Notes under the pieces: model-generated
Database searches by the model: none
What the model saw: the letters and a program-made list of their open reading frames with translations, nothing else
What the model was told of the DNA's origin: nothing
Origin: Sphingobacterium corticibacter
Lineage (GTDB): Bacteria > Bacteroidota > Bacteroidia > Sphingobacteriales > Sphingobacteriaceae
Reading direction: 5' to 3'
Assembly (NCBI RefSeq): GCF_003076635.1
Contig: NZ_QDKG01000008.1
Span: 62,001-126,000 of the forward strand
DNA length: 64,000 nucleotides
Translations under genes and position numbers: made by a program
Shown: positions 23,700 through 32,693 of the stretch, in pieces
How the letters are laid out: the number at the start of each line of letters is the position of its first letter
How positions within the stretch are numbered: position 1 is the stretch's first letter

Positions 23700-24548
23700 C
23701 TAGTAATCGCCTAACGTTTCTGGATTTTGCGCCAAAGCCGAAGCTAATTGTTCGTCATTAGGTGCTACACCATGCCATTTGTGCGATCCCATCATGAAAT
23801 CTACGCCATATCCCATGCCTGTGTGCAACAAGATCATCACTGGCTTGCCTTGGCCCGAGCGTGATTTTGCTTCGTCCAATCCTGAGATGATTGATGCCAT
23901 ATCGTTTCCTTTTTCGATGTCCAACACATCCCAACCAAATGCTTCCCATTTAGCACGAAGATCGCCTAAACTCAATACATCTTTGGTCGCGCCATCGATC
24001 TGTGCGCCATTGTAGTCGACTGCCGCAATGACGTTGTCCATCTTGTTGTGTGCCGCGTACATGGCCGCTTCCCAGACTTGTCCTTCTTGTAGTTCACCAT
24101 CGCCCAGCAACACGTATACTGTTTGCGCATCTTTATCTAATTTTTTCGCTTGTGCCGCACCAATCGCTACCGAAAGACCTTGGCCTAAAGAACCAGAAGC
24201 GATGCGAATACCTGGTAAATGCTCATGCGTAGTTGGGTGGCCTTGCAAACGAGAGTTAATCTGTCTGAAAGTAGCCAACTCCGATGCAGGGAAATAACCT
24301 GCACGCGCTAGCGTGCTGTAGAATACCGGAGAAATATGCCCGTTTGACAGGAAAAATAAATCTTCGCCAGCCGCGTTAAAATTGAACGAAGGATCATGCT
24401 TCATGGCATGAAAATACAAAGCAACGAAATAATCGGTACAGCCCAACGATCCACCCGGATGACCGGATTGACAAGAATGAACCATACGCACGATGTCGCG
24501 CCTTACTTGGGATGCAATTTGTTCTAACTTAGTGATATCTGCACTCAT
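23700..24548 (-). CDS. Transketolase, N-terminal (TPP-binding) subunit
   Basis: A 282-residue TPP-binding half of transketolase. Seen: QSGHPGGSLGCTDYFVALYF, an early substrate/TPP-contact segment, and the GDGELQEGQVWEAAMYAAHN cofactor motif followed by NVIAAVDYN (the GDG-x-NN-type motif that holds Mg-TPP). Partner of the gene 60 bp downstream. First gene of an apparent five-gene minus-strand run: two transketolase halves, ECF sigma, putative anti-sigma, small exported protein. The 183-bp gap upstream shows no clear consensus promoter. Confidence 0.92.
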   Translation of the reverse strand: MSADITKLEQIASQVRRDIVRMVHSCQSGHPGGSLGCTDYFVALYFHAMKHDPSFNFNAAGEDLFFLSNGHISPVFYSTLARAGYFPASELATFRQINSRLQGHPTTHEHLPGIRIASGSLGQGLSVAIGAAQAKKLDKDAQTVYVLLGDGELQEGQVWEAAMYAAHNKMDNVIAAVDYNGAQIDGATKDVLSLGDLRAKWEAFGWDVLDIEKGNDMASIISGLDEAKSRSGQGKPVMILLHTGMGYGVDFMMGSHKWHGVAPNDEQLASALAQNPETLGDY

Positions 24549-24731
24549 TATGTATCAGGTTTTATCAAAATTTCCCTAATATACTCAATTTGAAAGAGTA
24601 TTTAAATGAAATGTCAAAAACAGATTGTTTATTTCAGTGCATTTTTGCAGATCAGTAAATCGCTATTGTACGGTGCATTTTAGCATCTCTACAATAGATC
24701 CTGCTGTTATTTTGGTAATAAATTCAGATGA

Positions 24732-25829
24732 TTAATCATTTTTTAAAACTAATTCATGCTCTGGGAGATTAGTCACATCGCTGACGCAGCGAAACCCCGT
24801 ATGATTTGTCGTACTATTGACTTCGCCTTTACCGCGGGCACCTGCTTTGTAGCGTTCGCAATAGTGATCATTACATAAGAAAGAGCCGCCGCGCTGTACC
24901 CGCTTTACGGCAAGGGCCTCTTGTGGATCGTAGGAAGATTTTGGCCCTATTGGATTGGAAGTTTGCGTCGGATCATAGCTCGGTTGGTAAAAATCAGAAC
25001 ACCATTCCCATACATTTCCCGACATATCGTAGAGTCCGTAGCCATTAGATGGGAACGAGCCAACTGGTGCTGTGCCTACGTAGCCATCTTCTGTAGTGTT
25101 TTGCGAAGGGAATATTCCTTGGAAAATATTGGCCTGCCATTTACCGTCTATTTTCAGATCATTGCCCCAGTAGTATTCGGCGGTGGAGTCAGCGCCTCCT
25201 CTTGCCGCATATTCCCACTCGGCTTCCGTTGGCAATCGCTTGCCAGCCCATTTCGCATAGGATTCGGCATCTTCATACGCTACGTGCACTACCGGATGAT
25301 TTTCGCGGCCAATGAGGTTGCTCTCTGGCCCTTCCGGATGCTGCCAAGATGCAGATGGCACAAATTGCCACCATTGTAAGGGATTTCGTAATCCTACTAT
25401 TTCTTCAGATGGGCTAAATACGGCAGAACCGGGAATGAGTAAATTAGGATCTACCCCTTCAAAATCGTCGGGATCTAGCGCACGTTCGGCTACCGTAATA
25501 TAGCCAGTTGCTTCTACAAAACGGGCAAATTGTGCATTAGTAACCTCGTGTGTATCGATCCAAAAATCGGATATGGTTACATCGCGCACTATTTGCGCAT
25601 CGGGAAATCGGCTGCTTCCCATCGAGAATCTGCCTCCTTGGATAAGTACCATCCCAGACTTTTGTACTACCACGGAATCTTGTTGTACTACGCGTTCACG
25701 CTGCGCGAAAAGCGCTGCGCGCGATACGATGTTTTCGGTGCAACAAGAGGGTAGTTCTTGTGCATGAAGTGGTGCTGCGATTAGGAAGGTAATCAGCGTT
25801 AGCTGAATGCATTGTTTCAACATTCGCAT
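24732..25829 (-). CDS. Exported formylglycine-generating-enzyme (SUMF1) family protein
   Basis: A 365-residue protein with a signal peptide (MLKQCIQLTLITFLIAAPLHAQ) and an FGE-sulfatase domain (~55-355): GGRFSMGSSRFPDA, RLPTEAEWEYAARGG, GLYDMSGNVWEWCSDFY and GGSFLCNDHYCERYKAGARG ... TGFRC. The C-x4-C pair in FLCNDHYC matches the catalytic cysteines of true formylglycine-generating enzymes, which many bacterial SUMF1-domain proteins lack. It may therefore oxidise a Cys in a sulfatase to formylglycine in the periplasm. No sulfatase gene is in the window. Alternative: a GldK/J-like structural homologue, less likely given the Cys pair. Confidence 0.82.
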   Translation of the reverse strand: MRMLKQCIQLTLITFLIAAPLHAQELPSCCTENIVSRAALFAQRERVVQQDSVVVQKSGMVLIQGGRFSMGSSRFPDAQIVRDVTISDFWIDTHEVTNAQFARFVEATGYITVAERALDPDDFEGVDPNLLIPGSAVFSPSEEIVGLRNPLQWWQFVPSASWQHPEGPESNLIGRENHPVVHVAYEDAESYAKWAGKRLPTEAEWEYAARGGADSTAEYYWGNDLKIDGKWQANIFQGIFPSQNTTEDGYVGTAPVGSFPSNGYGLYDMSGNVWEWCSDFYQPSYDPTQTSNPIGPKSSYDPQEALAVKRVQRGGSFLCNDHYCERYKAGARGKGEVNSTTNHTGFRCVSDVTNLPEHELVLKND

Positions 25830-26018
25830 ACTTTTGTCATTGGTAAAATAATTCTTAACTTTTATAAGGTTGCTTATTTTGTTATGAGCAAATATATATC
25901 TTTAGAGCGATGAATGATTTTGTATTTGGATAATATTGTCTATTCATCCTTACTAGCTTAGAATAGTATACGGCAATTTACAAGAAGATAGTCTACGCCT
26001 TACATCTTACAAAACGAA

Positions 26019-26050
26019 AAAGGGCATGATTCTATCGCACCATGCCCTTT
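26019..26050 (-). terminator. Terminator after the Nfu gene
   Basis: Arms AAAGGGCATG (26019-26028) and CATGCCCTTT (26041-26050) lie just past the Nfu stop; on the minus strand the second arm runs into CTTTTTCG. Confidence 0.7.
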
Positions 26051-26067
26051 CATTATCTTGAAAATAC

Positions 26068-26622
26068 TTACATCGCTTCTGCTACCACTTCTTCTACGTC
26101 AGGCACCATTCTTTTCAATAAGCCTTCAATACCCGCTTTTAGCGTAATGGTAGACGATGGGCAACCACTGCAAGAACCGCGAAGCTCTACCGTTACCGTG
26201 CCATTTTCAAAAGATTTGTAAGCAATCGCTCCACCATCTTGCTCTACAGCAGGGCGTACATAATCGTGCAATACTTGTTGTATCTTCACTTCCGTTTCCG
26301 TGCCTTCGAAAGATACATTCTCATCGGCAACCACTTCCTGAACCTTCAATTCTGATTCCACAGCGCCCTTTACGAAATCCTTCAACAAGGCCTCGATATC
26401 GCTCCAGTCAGCGTCGTCGGTTTTCGTAATCGTCACAAAGTTACTAGCGAAAAATACACCGTTCACGAAGTTGAATTTGAACAATTCTCTCGCAAAAGGA
26501 GAAGCTTGCGCTTTTTCCTGATCTGGAAAATCCACACTGCCGTTGATCAATAACTTATTGACCAAGAACTTCATGGTCGCTGGGTTAGGAGTTGTTTCTG
26601 TATATACGTTTATTGTAGCCAT
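26068..26622 (-). CDS. Nfu-type iron-sulfur cluster carrier protein
   Basis: A 184-residue scaffold/carrier that delivers Fe-S clusters to apoproteins. The N-terminal Nfu_N domain (~1-90) has TETTPNPATMKFLVNK; the C-terminal NifU-like domain (~105-180) has LHDYVRPAVEQDGGAIAYKS and the cluster-binding CxxC in RGSCSGCPSSTITLK. Length and domain order fit Nfu1/NfuA-type proteins. A -7 box lies at 26650-26657 and a terminator at 26019-26050, so the gene is probably transcribed alone. Confidence 0.93.
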   Translation of the reverse strand: MATINVYTETTPNPATMKFLVNKLLINGSVDFPDQEKAQASPFARELFKFNFVNGVFFASNFVTITKTDDADWSDIEALLKDFVKGAVESELKVQEVVADENVSFEGTETEVKIQQVLHDYVRPAVEQDGGAIAYKSFENGTVTVELRGSCSGCPSSTITLKAGIEGLLKRMVPDVEEVVAEAM

Positions 26623-26649
26623 GGTAATTTCAAATGAATATAACTTTTA

Positions 26650-26657
26650 CAAATATA
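26650..26657 (-). promoter_or_regulatory. -7 box for the Nfu gene
   Basis: Minus-strand TATATTTG matches TAnnTTTG, 28 nt before the start codon. Confidence 0.55.
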
Positions 26658-26682
26658 CGTGATGCAAGTTTGACACACGTCA

Positions 26683-28047
26683 TTAATCCGTAAAACCTGT
26701 CGCCTTTACCCCAATGTAGTTGCTTGGCGAGATCGCGATCAACTCTTGTTTTACATCCTCTGATACGTTTAGATTTTGCACGAATTCGGCGATTGTATCT
26801 TGCGTAATATGTGTATTCGTGCGCGTCAAATCTTTCAATGCTTCGTACGGTTTTGGATAGCCTTCACGACGAAGAATCGTCTGAATCGCCTCTGCCACGA
26901 CTGCCCAATTGTTTTCTAGATCTTTGGCCAGTGCATCTTGATTCAAGATCAATTTTCGCAATCCGCGCAAGGTAGATTTGAAAGCGATCAAGGTGTGTCC
27001 AAATGGTACACCAATATTGCGCAATACCGTAGAATCTGTCAAATCGCGCTGCAATCTAGAGATGGGTAACTTAGCTGCCAAGTGCTCAAAAATCGCATTG
27101 GCAATGCCTAGATTTCCTTCTGCATTTTCAAAGTCAATTGGATTAACTTTATGCGGCATCGCCGACGAACCAATCTGTCCGGCTGTGATTTTCTGTTTGA
27201 AATAATCAATAGAAATATAAGACCACACATCTCTACACAAGTCGATCAAAATATTGTTGATACGCTTCAAGGCATCACAGCTTGCTGCAAAATTATCGTA
27301 ATGCTCGATCTGTGTCGTCGTTTGTGAACGCGTTAAACCCAAGTTTTCCTGCACGAACTGATTACCAAAGGCTACCCAGTTTTGAGCTGGATAGGCCACC
27401 GTATGTGCATTGAAATTTCCGGTGGCGCCGCCAAATTTTGCGGCATGAGGTACTTGAGCCAATAATTCCAATTGTTTTTCCAAGCGTTCTACAAAAACAA
27501 AAACTTCTTTACCCAATGTAGTTGGAGAAGCCGGTTGCCCGTGCGTACGCGCCAACATGGGAATATCGCGCCATTCTGTGGCTAAACCTTTCAATTCATT
27601 CACCAATTCCTGTACAGTTGGTAGGTATACTTCTTCCAAAGCCGCTTTCCAAGAATAGGGGATCGCCGTATTATTAATATCTTGCGAAGTAAGGCCGAAG
27701 TGGATAAACTCCAATGAATCATGCAAGCCCAACAATTCGAATTTATGCTTCAAGAAATACTCTACCGCCTTTACGTCGTGGTTGGTCACCTTTTCGGTGT
27801 CCTTAATCCATTGCGCATCCTCTAAACTAAAATTCTGATAAATCTCACGAAGTTTTTCATTTAGGCTGCCATCCAAATGTGCCATTTGTGGAATACCAGA
27901 AGTGCTAAGGGCAATAAAATATTCTACTTCAACTAGTACGCGGTATTTAATCAGCGCAAATTCGGAGAAATAGGCAGAAAGCTCGTTTGTCGTATGGTAA
28001 TACCTGCCATCGATAGGAGTGACAGCAGTTAAAGGGGATAATGTCAT
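26683..28047 (-). CDS. purB: Adenylosuccinate lyase
   Basis: A 454-residue enzyme of purine synthesis that releases fumarate from SAICAR and from adenylosuccinate. Seen: the fumarase/aspartase-superfamily signature QIGSSAMPHKVNPIDFENAE with the flexible catalytic-Ser loop, the HxD region KVTNHDVKAVEYFL, and the catalytic-His segment ARTHGQPASPTTLGKE. Normal length for the family; start well placed 22 nt after a promoter -7 box (28069-28076). Confidence 0.97.
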   Translation of the reverse strand: MTLSPLTAVTPIDGRYYHTTNELSAYFSEFALIKYRVLVEVEYFIALSTSGIPQMAHLDGSLNEKLREIYQNFSLEDAQWIKDTEKVTNHDVKAVEYFLKHKFELLGLHDSLEFIHFGLTSQDINNTAIPYSWKAALEEVYLPTVQELVNELKGLATEWRDIPMLARTHGQPASPTTLGKEVFVFVERLEKQLELLAQVPHAAKFGGATGNFNAHTVAYPAQNWVAFGNQFVQENLGLTRSQTTTQIEHYDNFAASCDALKRINNILIDLCRDVWSYISIDYFKQKITAGQIGSSAMPHKVNPIDFENAEGNLGIANAIFEHLAAKLPISRLQRDLTDSTVLRNIGVPFGHTLIAFKSTLRGLRKLILNQDALAKDLENNWAVVAEAIQTILRREGYPKPYEALKDLTRTNTHITQDTIAEFVQNLNVSEDVKQELIAISPSNYIGVKATGFTD

Positions 28048-28068
28048 GATAAACTATATTTTGGGACT

Positions 28069-28100
28069 CAAAAATACAAAATTGCCCCTAGTTCAACAAG
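28069..28100 (-). promoter_or_regulatory. purB promoter
   Basis: Minus-strand -7 box TATTTTTG (28069-28076) with TTG of a -33 box (28094-28096) 17 bp upstream. The leader before the purB ATG would be about 15 nt. Confidence 0.6.
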
Positions 28101-28126
28101 CACTATTTAAGGTTGGTCATAAACAA

Positions 28127-28150
28127 CAAAGGCCCATAAATGGGCCTTTG
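28127..28150 (-). terminator. Terminator after the small lipoprotein gene
   Basis: Perfect 10-bp arms CAAAGGCCCA (28127-28136) and TGGGCCTTTG (28141-28150) with a four-base loop, just past the lipoprotein stop at 28175. Confidence 0.75.
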
Positions 28151-28174
28151 CAGTATTGTCGATTTTAGTTCGGA

Positions 28175-28369
28175 TTATTGAACGTTCTCGATAGTGTCAG
28201 TAGTAACAGTAGTGTCACTAACTACAGCAGTAGTATCAACAACTACTTCTTCTTCGATTAACAAAGTAGTATCAGCAGTTTCTTCAGTTTTCTCAGCAGA
28301 GTTGTTACAAGCTGCGAATCCTACTGTTAACGCTAGACCCAAAAATCCGAATTTGAATAAGTTTTTCAT
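28175..28369 (-). CDS. Small Thr/Asp-rich lipoprotein
   Basis: A 64-residue protein with a lipoprotein signal: basic start MKNLFKF, hydrophobic GFLGLALTVGFAA and the lipidated Cys in FAACNNS. The mature part is only ~44 residues, acidic and low-complexity (repeats of DTT and VDTT), so probably unstructured at the membrane surface. Function unknown. It has its own terminator. Its leader contains the 14-bp palindrome AAACAAATTTGTTT (28393-28406). Confidence 0.7.
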   Translation of the reverse strand: MKNLFKFGFLGLALTVGFAACNNSAEKTEETADTTLLIEEEVVVDTTAVVSDTTVTTDTIENVQ

Positions 28370-28602
28370 TTTACTAGTTTTCTATTTAATTAAAACAAAT
28401 TTGTTTATTTAATCCTTAATACCTCGCACTACAATTAGGTAACCCACTAAATATATTTAATTTTAAAAATTTATATAAACACTTGTTTTTCAGTGTTATA
28501 AATATTTTTATGATTGCTTTTCTTTTGATAAAAATCGCCATTTTTCATTTAAAAACTATTTGGAATCGAATTTGTTATAAAGAAGTATAAAAGTGTCCCC
28601 TA

Positions 28603-29952
28603 ATGATTGGTAAGATTAAAAACATGATGAAGTTCGCGAAGTCTATTGACTTCAATGAGCTGGAAAAGCTTTCGAAAAAGGTAGATCTAGGTGAAGTCAT
28701 TGCCGCCGTTTCCAAAATGGATGAGAAACAATTGCAAATGGCTATGAAAATGCTCACTGGATCTAAAAAGAAGAAAGAATCTCCACCCATCAATGCCGAC
28801 TTTTATGGCGTAGAGCAAAAACTGTCTGCTGAAGATCATGCGCTTAAAATGAAAGTGAGCGCGTTTCTCGAAGCCGAAGTGAAGCCCATTGTCAATAATT
28901 ATTGGCTGCACGATGATTTTCCTTTCGAGCTTATTCCCAAACTTGCTGAGCTCAATATCTGTGGATACGTGTATGAAGGCTATGGCTGTGCGGGCGGCTC
29001 GTCTTTAATGGATGGCATTATCGCGAGCGAATTTGGTCGTATTGATCCATCTATCGCTACATTTCTGGGCGTACAAAGTGGATTGGCTATGGGCTCGATT
29101 TACTTATGCGGATCGGAAGAGCAAAAACAAGAATGGCTGCCGCAAATGCAACAACTGAAAAAGATTGGTGCATTTGGATTAACAGAACCGGAAGTAGGAT
29201 CGGGGACGGCCGGTGGATTAACCACTACCTGTAAGAAAACCGCTGATGGCTGGGTGTTGAATGGGCAGAAGAAATGGATTGGAAATTCTACTTTTTCGGA
29301 CATTACCATCATCTGGGCACGCGATGTAGACGATAATCAAGTCAAAGGCTTTATTGTTCGCAAAGAGAATCCAGGTTTCTCTGTCGAGAAGATCAAAGGC
29401 AAAATGGCTTTGCGTATTGTGCAGAATGGACTAATTACCATGACCGACTGTGTGGTGCCAGAATCAGATCGTTTGCAAAATGCCAACAGCTTCCGCGATA
29501 CCGCAAAAGTATTGCAAATGACGCGTGCAGGCGTAGCTTGGATGGCCGTCGGTTGCGCACGAGGCGCGTATGAAAATGCACTGGAATATACCTTAAAACG
29601 CGAGCAATTCGGGAAGCCGATTGCCTCTTTCCAACTTATTCAAAACCATTTGGTAGAAATGCTTTCTAACCTTACGGCGATGCAAACGTTGGTATTTCGC
29701 TTATCCGAGATGCAGGATGAAGGTTTGTTGAAAGATGAGCATGCTTCCTTAGCTAAAGTATTTTGTACGCTGCGTACGCGCGATATCGTGTCTCGCGCTC
29801 GTGAAGTCATGGGCGGAAATGGTATTTTGTTAGAATACAATGTTGCGCGCTTTTTGGCAGATGCCGAAGCGATCTACTCGTACGAAGGTACTAAGGAGAT
29901 CAATTCCCTAATCGTTGGAAGAAGTATTACCGGATTCAGTGCCTTCGTGTAA
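28603..29952 (+). CDS. Acyl-CoA dehydrogenase with N-terminal extension
   Basis: A 449-residue flavoenzyme that oxidises an acyl-CoA to the enoyl-CoA. Residues ~65-445 hold the dehydrogenase fold: FGLTEPEVGSGTAGGLTTTC, KKWIGNSTFSDI, REQFGKPIASFQLIQNHLVE, and the catalytic Glu in IYSYEGTKEINSLIVGR. Features such as NPGFSVEKIKGKMALR resemble glutaryl-CoA dehydrogenases. The first ~63 residues are an extra helical, Lys-rich segment (KIKNMMKFAKSIDFNELEKL onward) not needed by the family. The frame has no stop between them, and no better internal start was found. Confidence 0.9.
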   Translation: MIGKIKNMMKFAKSIDFNELEKLSKKVDLGEVIAAVSKMDEKQLQMAMKMLTGSKKKKESPPINADFYGVEQKLSAEDHALKMKVSAFLEAEVKPIVNNYWLHDDFPFELIPKLAELNICGYVYEGYGCAGGSSLMDGIIASEFGRIDPSIATFLGVQSGLAMGSIYLCGSEEQKQEWLPQMQQLKKIGAFGLTEPEVGSGTAGGLTTTCKKTADGWVLNGQKKWIGNSTFSDITIIWARDVDDNQVKGFIVRKENPGFSVEKIKGKMALRIVQNGLITMTDCVVPESDRLQNANSFRDTAKVLQMTRAGVAWMAVGCARGAYENALEYTLKREQFGKPIASFQLIQNHLVEMLSNLTAMQTLVFRLSEMQDEGLLKDEHASLAKVFCTLRTRDIVSRAREVMGGNGILLEYNVARFLADAEAIYSYEGTKEINSLIVGRSITGFSAFV

Positions 29953-29970
29953 AACAGTACTTGTTAACTT

Positions 29971-30777
29971 ATGAAAACCCCCAATATGATTACCAAATCT
30001 CTATTATTAAGTGCGGCGCTTGCAACAAGTGCTGTTCTATGTGCCAACGCACAAATCAAACTCAATTCTAAAACGGTGGGTGCTGCGACCAAAGCAGTCA
30101 AAGCGGTAACGTTGAGCAATGAGGATGTTATCGAATACACCAAAGAGTACATTCAATGGATGGATGAGCATAATCCTGTAGCTCCTGCCGATGATGAATT
30201 CGCGATCCGTCTTAAAAACTTGACCGCCAATCTGCAAAATTACGACGGACTCAATCTGAATTATAAAGTGTATTTAGTGAAAGATGTCAATGCCTTTGCC
30301 TGCGCGGACGGCAGTGTTCGCGTTTGCGCTGGATTGATGCAAGCCATGAGCGACAACGAAGTGCTGGGCGTTATCGGCCATGAAATTGGACACGTAAAAA
30401 ACACCGATTCCCGTGATGCATTTAAATCCGCTTTAATGACATCTGCTTTGAAAGATGGCGTGTCTTCACAAGGAGGAACAGCCGCTGCATTATCTGATTC
30501 GCAGTTAGGCGAATTAGGTGAGCAAGTAGCCAATATGAGCTTCTCCCGTAAGCAAGAAAGCATTGCCGATGATTATGGTTACAAATTTTTGAAAGACAAT
30601 AACATCAATCCATGGTACATGTCAATGGCTTTCCAGCGTCTTTTAGACTTGTCTGGTGGTGCATCCGAAGGTGGTTTTACCAAAAAATTGATGTCTTCGC
30701 ATCCTGATACACAGAAACGTGTAGACGAGATGGCGAAAAAGGCAACCAAAGATGGTTTTGAAAAGCCAACATCATAA
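29971..30777 (+). CDS. Exported M48-family zinc metalloprotease
   Basis: A 268-residue protease. A signal peptide (MITKSLLLSAALATSAVLCANAQ, from the second Met) precedes an M48 domain with the zinc motif HEIGH in GVIGHEIGHVKNT and the third ligand Glu in ESIADDYGYKFL. The family includes the periplasmic quality-control proteases BepA/LoiP. There is no lipobox: the only Cys near the cut site does not fit. The gene starts 18 nt after the acyl-CoA dehydrogenase stop, so co-transcription is possible. It ends at a 50-bp palindromic terminator. Confidence 0.9.
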   Translation: MKTPNMITKSLLLSAALATSAVLCANAQIKLNSKTVGAATKAVKAVTLSNEDVIEYTKEYIQWMDEHNPVAPADDEFAIRLKNLTANLQNYDGLNLNYKVYLVKDVNAFACADGSVRVCAGLMQAMSDNEVLGVIGHEIGHVKNTDSRDAFKSALMTSALKDGVSSQGGTAAALSDSQLGELGEQVANMSFSRKQESIADDYGYKFLKDNNINPWYMSMAFQRLLDLSGGASEGGFTKKLMSSHPDTQKRVDEMAKKATKDGFEKPTS

Positions 30778-30796
30778 TCTAGTCACAACGCAATAG

Positions 30797-30846
30797 GTAT
30801 AAAAGCAAAAAGCTCGGAAATATTTCCGAGCTTTTTGCTTTTATAC
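30797..30846. terminator. Perfect 50-bp palindrome, bidirectional terminator
   Basis: The 25 bases from 30797 are the exact reverse complement of the 25 bases ending at 30846, with A and T runs at the outer ends of a GCTCGG core. It lies between the converging M48 protease and yidC genes and would terminate both. Confidence 0.85.
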
Positions 30847-30855
30847 GAAAGAATA

Positions 30856-32664
30856 TTATTTATTCTTTTTCTGATTCTGTGCCGCTTGTTGTTGGCGCAT
30901 CATATCTTCCATACGTTTTTGGAAAGAAGAAGTTTTCTTTTCAGCTTGTGGCTTCTTTTTGAAAGCTTCGATCTTCGCTAAGATTTTCTCATCGTCGATG
31001 AACTGGCGAATGATTACCTGCGTCAAGAACGTAAATACCGCTGCTAAGAAGTAATAATAGTTCAATCCAGCAGGGAAGTTGTTCAATAAGAAGAAGAACA
31101 TCAATGGCATGATGTAGCCAATGTATTTCATTTGCCCAACGGCGCCAGCGCCAGAAGTCGTGTTATTATACCAAGTAGTCAATAGCGTGGTGATTGTCAT
31201 CAACACACACATCAAAGAAATGTGATCAATCATACCAAAGAAGATCGGTGCGAAAGAGAATGGCGAATCATATGTTGATAAATCTTTGACCCACAGGAAG
31301 GATTCTCCACGAAGCTCAAACAAGTTCGGGAAGAAGAAGAAGAAGGCTAGTGTAAATGGCATTTGCAATACCAAAGGTAAACAGCCACCCAATGGATTTA
31401 CACCCGCTTGCTTGTACAGCTTCATCTGTTCTTGTTGCAATAGCATCGGGTTATCTTCGCCTACTTTTGCTTTAATCTCATCCAACTGCGGTTTCAATAC
31501 GCGCATCTTCGCCATCGACAAGTACGATTTGTACGTCAATGGGAACATCGCACCTTTTAATAATACCGTTAAGATCAAAATCACTAAACCGTAAGACAAG
31601 GCAAATCCATCCAAGAAATCGAAGATCGGCACCGTGATGAAACGGTTGATCCAGCTAATCGGGCCCCAGCCCATGTTAATGATCTTGTTGTAATCATTGC
31701 CTTCGGCCTTCAAGGTATTGTATTGATTTGGCCCGAAGAAGAAGTTCAAATTATAGCGCTCGTCACGACCTGTATTAGCCAATTCTGTTTTGGCTTTGTA
31801 GAATTTCACGATGCTATCGCTTGTTCCGCCACGCACGGTCAGTTCGACTTTGTCAAAACCTTCTTTACTCGAAAGGATGTTCGAGAAATAGTGTTGCTTG
31901 AAAGCGATCCAGTTTACTTTTTCTTCTACCGTCTCTTCATCATCTTTGCTCTCCGACAAGTGATCAATGTTGCCTTCTGTATCACGATAATAGATCGAAG
32001 ATTTGTCGCGCTCCGAAGAAATGTTTTTCTCTTTTTGGGTCAGGATCGTTTCCCAGTTTAAGAAAATACTTTTTGATTTGACATCAATCGTATTGTGAAT
32101 ACCTTTTGTTTCGATAGCCAAGCCAACGTTGTAGCTGTCGTTTTCTAAGGTGTAAATATAATCGATGTATTGCGAGTCAGAATAGTTGAGGCGCATCGTA
32201 ACAGCCCCATTATTACCTCCCTGAGAAGTGAAATACAAATCATTGGTATTTACCGCTTTGCCCGGAACGTTGAATTCTAAACCGAAACGATTGTGGTCGC
32301 CACTGAATAAAATCAAAGGATTGCCATCAAAATTCTGCTGTCCTTTGAGCTCAACCGATTTGATACGACCACCTTTGGTAGATATTTGAGCAATGATCTT
32401 GTCATTTTCCAACCTGATCAATTCTTCGTTGCCGAAGCTGCTAGCCCCGAATGGCTCATTTAATTTTGCGGAATCTACTTCATTAGATGCTACAATTGTT
32501 TGCAAAGAATCTTTTACTGGAGCTAACCCCTGTTTTGCGCGCTCTGTAGAATCCTGACGAGCTTGCTCTGCTTTGATCTCTTGCTCCGAAGGTTTCATCA
32601 GGTAGAATGAACCTGCGAAGATCGCAAAGATCAGAATCAGCCCTATAATATTATTTCTATCCAT
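30856..32664 (-). CDS. yidC: Membrane protein insertase YidC
   Basis: A 602-residue insertase that places proteins into the inner membrane with or without Sec. Seen: an N-terminal membrane anchor (MDRNNIIGLILIFAIFAGSF), the large periplasmic beta domain typical of Gram-negative YidC (~60-340), and the conserved five-helix core (~365-570) with GLVILILTVLLKGAMFPLTY and QAGVNPLGGCLPLVLQMPF. A basic tail (EKKTSSFQKRMEDMMRQQQA) may contact ribosomes. It starts 29 nt after pyrG, on the same strand. Confidence 0.97.
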   Translation of the reverse strand: MDRNNIIGLILIFAIFAGSFYLMKPSEQEIKAEQARQDSTERAKQGLAPVKDSLQTIVASNEVDSAKLNEPFGASSFGNEELIRLENDKIIAQISTKGGRIKSVELKGQQNFDGNPLILFSGDHNRFGLEFNVPGKAVNTNDLYFTSQGGNNGAVTMRLNYSDSQYIDYIYTLENDSYNVGLAIETKGIHNTIDVKSKSIFLNWETILTQKEKNISSERDKSSIYYRDTEGNIDHLSESKDDEETVEEKVNWIAFKQHYFSNILSSKEGFDKVELTVRGGTSDSIVKFYKAKTELANTGRDERYNLNFFFGPNQYNTLKAEGNDYNKIINMGWGPISWINRFITVPIFDFLDGFALSYGLVILILTVLLKGAMFPLTYKSYLSMAKMRVLKPQLDEIKAKVGEDNPMLLQQEQMKLYKQAGVNPLGGCLPLVLQMPFTLAFFFFFPNLFELRGESFLWVKDLSTYDSPFSFAPIFFGMIDHISLMCVLMTITTLLTTWYNNTTSGAGAVGQMKYIGYIMPLMFFFLLNNFPAGLNYYYFLAAVFTFLTQVIIRQFIDDEKILAKIEAFKKKPQAEKKTSSFQKRMEDMMRQQQAAQNQKKNK

Positions 32665-32693
32665 TTTTACTTATTTTCTCTCTTTTTTAATGC

